DNA from: Batillaria attramentaria
Lineage: Eukaryota; Mollusca; Gastropoda; Batillariidae
Reading direction: 5' to 3'
DNA: 64,000 bases
NCBI GenBank assembly: GCA_018292915.2
Contig: JACVVK020000039.1
Coordinates: 670,001 to 734,000, forward strand
Position 1 is the stretch's first letter, and the number at the start of each line of letters is the position of its first letter. Positions 62,070 to 64,000 of the stretch are shown here, piece by piece. The position numbers were made by a program, and so were the translations under genes. The notes beneath the pieces were generated by a model. The model saw nothing but the letters and a program-made list of their open reading frames with translations. It made no database searches and was not told the DNA's origin.

Positions 62070-62275
62070 TTTTCAGGACGGACTTCTCTGTTACGTAATT
62101 ATGTTACTATATTAATTAAACCCATTGGCGAAATTTTTTCTCTCTCAGATGGATCGAAAGTGCACATCTTCTAACAGCTAGTATGGCTGCTTGCGATCTC
62201 GCCCATTCTCGCTTGCAATACGATAACGAGACTTAGATCCTTTTCCGGTCTTTCCCAGCGTGACGAGGAGCCAAG
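62070..62275. promoter_or_regulatory. Bidirectional promoter of USP47 and RPL10A
   Basis: Only 206 bp separates the divergent start codons. On the RPL10A side CCTTTTCC at 62239-62246 is a 5'TOP-like start tract, giving a 5'UTR of about 36 bp. No TATA box at a useful distance for either gene. Confidence 0.75.
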
Positions 62276-64000
62276 ATGAGGTATGTTGAAAAGGGTTTCA
62301 TAAAAATCTGTTGCAATCGTGGACTTTTCTGTGTTTTAACGGCAAAACATAGTCTCATGTTGATTAATCTGAACTATTTTCTCATGATCGGCAATATATT
62401 TATGCGGTTTCTAGGCGATTGATGTGAAAATAAGAAAATTGTACTTCTTGTCTGCAATGTGCTCTCGTAATATGGACAGACTCTTGCGTCCATACGTCAT
62501 TGCTTTTGAGCTTAGTCCCTGAAGGGGTTGATTGTATTTTGCAGCAAGCTCAACAGAGACGGTTTGCGGGAGTCGATCGACGCGGTCCTCAAACATTCTA
62601 CGGACAAGAAAAGGAAGTTTACGGAGTCCGTCGAACTTCAGATCTCTCTGAAGAACTATGATCCCCAGAAGGACAAGCGTTTTGCTGGCACCGTCAAGTA
62701 ATTCTCAGGACAAATGATAGTTATTGCCCAGGAAGAAATGCACCAGACTAAGAAATTTAGATCATGACATTTTTGACAGCCTTTTGAGGGTAGTTAAAAT
62801 TTTGACAAGTTGCAAAAAGTTGAAACGGCATCAGTGAAACGGTGTAATTTACTCGCAATGTCTAAAGAATGATGATGATTTATATCAGTCTAGTGCATTC
62901 TTCTGAGGGAAGTTGGTGTACGCACCAACGGGACCCCCACCCAGGGTCTGTAAACATGTGGGTAGGTCCGATGGGGGTAACCCTGAGGACCGAAAATGTC
63001 TAAATCTTCATTGTTCTTGAAGCAGCAACAGCCGTGAGTGACAGACCATATGTACTTGGCTTGTCTTTGTCATGATACATGTGTAGAGTGATTCGTTTGT
63101 AAATGTCATTGCTGTGTACAGGGTCCATACAGGTCATGGAATCCTGGAAAAGTCATGGAATTTGGAAATAGCTTTTCCAGGCCTGGAAAGTCATGAAATT
63201 ATCTCAGGAGTCATGAAAAGTCACGGAATTTCGGAATTTTATGGTAGCCAATTTGCGCCCAACAGTCAAACGGTCAGCTTGATTACTCACTGGACTGATT
63301 GCCAAAAATACCAACAAACTGCCTTCCCATAAGGCTAATGACTAACTCTGAACATTGGTCTTGCTGACTATGATAACTTGGATAAGCTCATAATTTCTAC
63401 CCTCGCGTGTGTCCGTGTGAAAGAAGTCGAGGAAGGTGTCATGGAAAACAGGAGAGTTGGCCTCGAAAAGTCATGAATTTTAGAGACAGTGAACCTGTAT
63501 GGACCCTGTGTGTAAGCAGGCAGTGTTTGATAATAGCATAGATTCAGTCATTGCAGGGGTGGCAAATAATGGGTAACTCTAGTGGCTGAATGAGCCTGTT
63601 ACAGTGTTAGCAAACAACAAGGAGAAGGAGATCGAAAATACAATAAAGCAGCCTCTAAACTCGTGAAAACAAAAATCCCATACCATATCTTTTATAATAG
63701 GTTAATACAAATAATTTTTAAGGTTTAAAAGAGTGCTCATTCAGACAAGTGACCTTTTTTTTCTTTCGTTTCATGTTCATCACCTTTAACTAGTTTGGGA
63801 GTCGGTTTTCTCTGTGGATTTTTGTTTTGTTTTTATCTGAAGATTGATGGCAGCAGTATAGCACTTGCCAGTGGTGTGTCTAGTTACAGTGGTCCTAGAC
63901 ACATCCGTCATTTCTACCTTAAACTTTGCTGAAGGTTAGTTTGTAACTATACGTTGACCTGTTCCAGGCTTCGCCACACACCCAAGCCTAAGATGAAGGT
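62276..64000 (+). CDS. RPL10A: Large-subunit ribosomal protein L10a (uL1), 3'-partial
   Basis: Component of the L1 stalk of the 60S subunit. Exon 1 codes for only 5 bases (62276-62280, ATGAG|gt), exon 2 is 62545-62697, exon 3 starts at 63968 and runs off the window. Residues visible include [20 protein letters not shown] and [10 protein letters not shown], matching animal L10a closely; about 62 codons are visible. The very short first coding exon and the 5'TOP tract just upstream fit a ribosomal-protein gene. Intron 2 holds a 390-bp DNA transposon. Confidence 0.97.
63119..63508 (+). mobile_element. Small non-autonomous DNA transposon, copy C
   Basis: 390-bp copy with ends CAGGGTCCATACAGGTCATG and ACCTGTATGGACCCTG, flanked by a perfect 6-bp direct repeat TGTGTA. 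Cleanest ends of the three copies. Lies in RPL10A intron 2. Confidence 0.9.

Overview
This window is eukaryotic nuclear DNA from an animal. It has spliced genes with GT-AG introns, canonical polyadenylation signals, and many microsatellites, minisatellites, tRNA-derived SINEs and small DNA transposons. The proteins (EED, USP47, RPL10A, a clan-2 P450 and a secreted GH3 glycosidase of the xylosidase type) and the repeat style suggest a lophotrochozoan, most likely a gastropod mollusc. The species is inference.

Layout. (1) 93-10412, plus strand: Polycomb protein EED, 10 exons visible, 5' end outside the window. Its introns hold a 28-bp array, a 40-bp array of about 50 copies, a 396-bp DNA transposon, a SINE and repeats with very long C runs. 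(2) 13483-17028, minus: complete 4-exon microsomal cytochrome P450 (497 aa), convergent with EED. (3) 17110-19205: a 38-bp array (about 55 copies) next to the P450 start, apparently grown inside a SINE; then about 3.5 kb without a recognised gene. (4) 22895-31373, minus: complete 12-exon secreted GH3 glycosidase (737 aa) with a TATA box. (5) 36172-62069, minus: complete 34-exon USP47 (1508 aa as assembled). Its introns carry a 59-bp array (about 37 copies), SINEs, a 395-bp DNA transposon and a 5.4-kb inverted-repeat element. (6) 62276 to the end, plus: RPL10A, head-to-head with USP47 across 206 bp, with a 5'TOP-like tract.

For all four multi-exon genes I checked splice phases exon by exon. 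Every junction used keeps the frame, and the three complete genes sum to multiples of three. EED (histone methylation), USP47 (deubiquitination) and RPL10A (ribosome) are housekeeping genes; the P450 and the GH3 enzyme are metabolic. Nothing suggests an operon-like functional unit.

The most unusual object is the 5.4-kb element in USP47 intron 4 (54305-59696). It has 27-bp terminal inverted repeats, sits inside one copy of a ~110-bp tandem duplication so the empty site can be inferred, and carries about 20 copies of a 15-bp motif (core CATAAC-TCACAAC) in two subterminal blocks. Between and beside these blocks lie a LINE remnant and a small spliced minus-strand gene whose second exon ends in TAG exactly at the splice donor. 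I do not recognise this element family.
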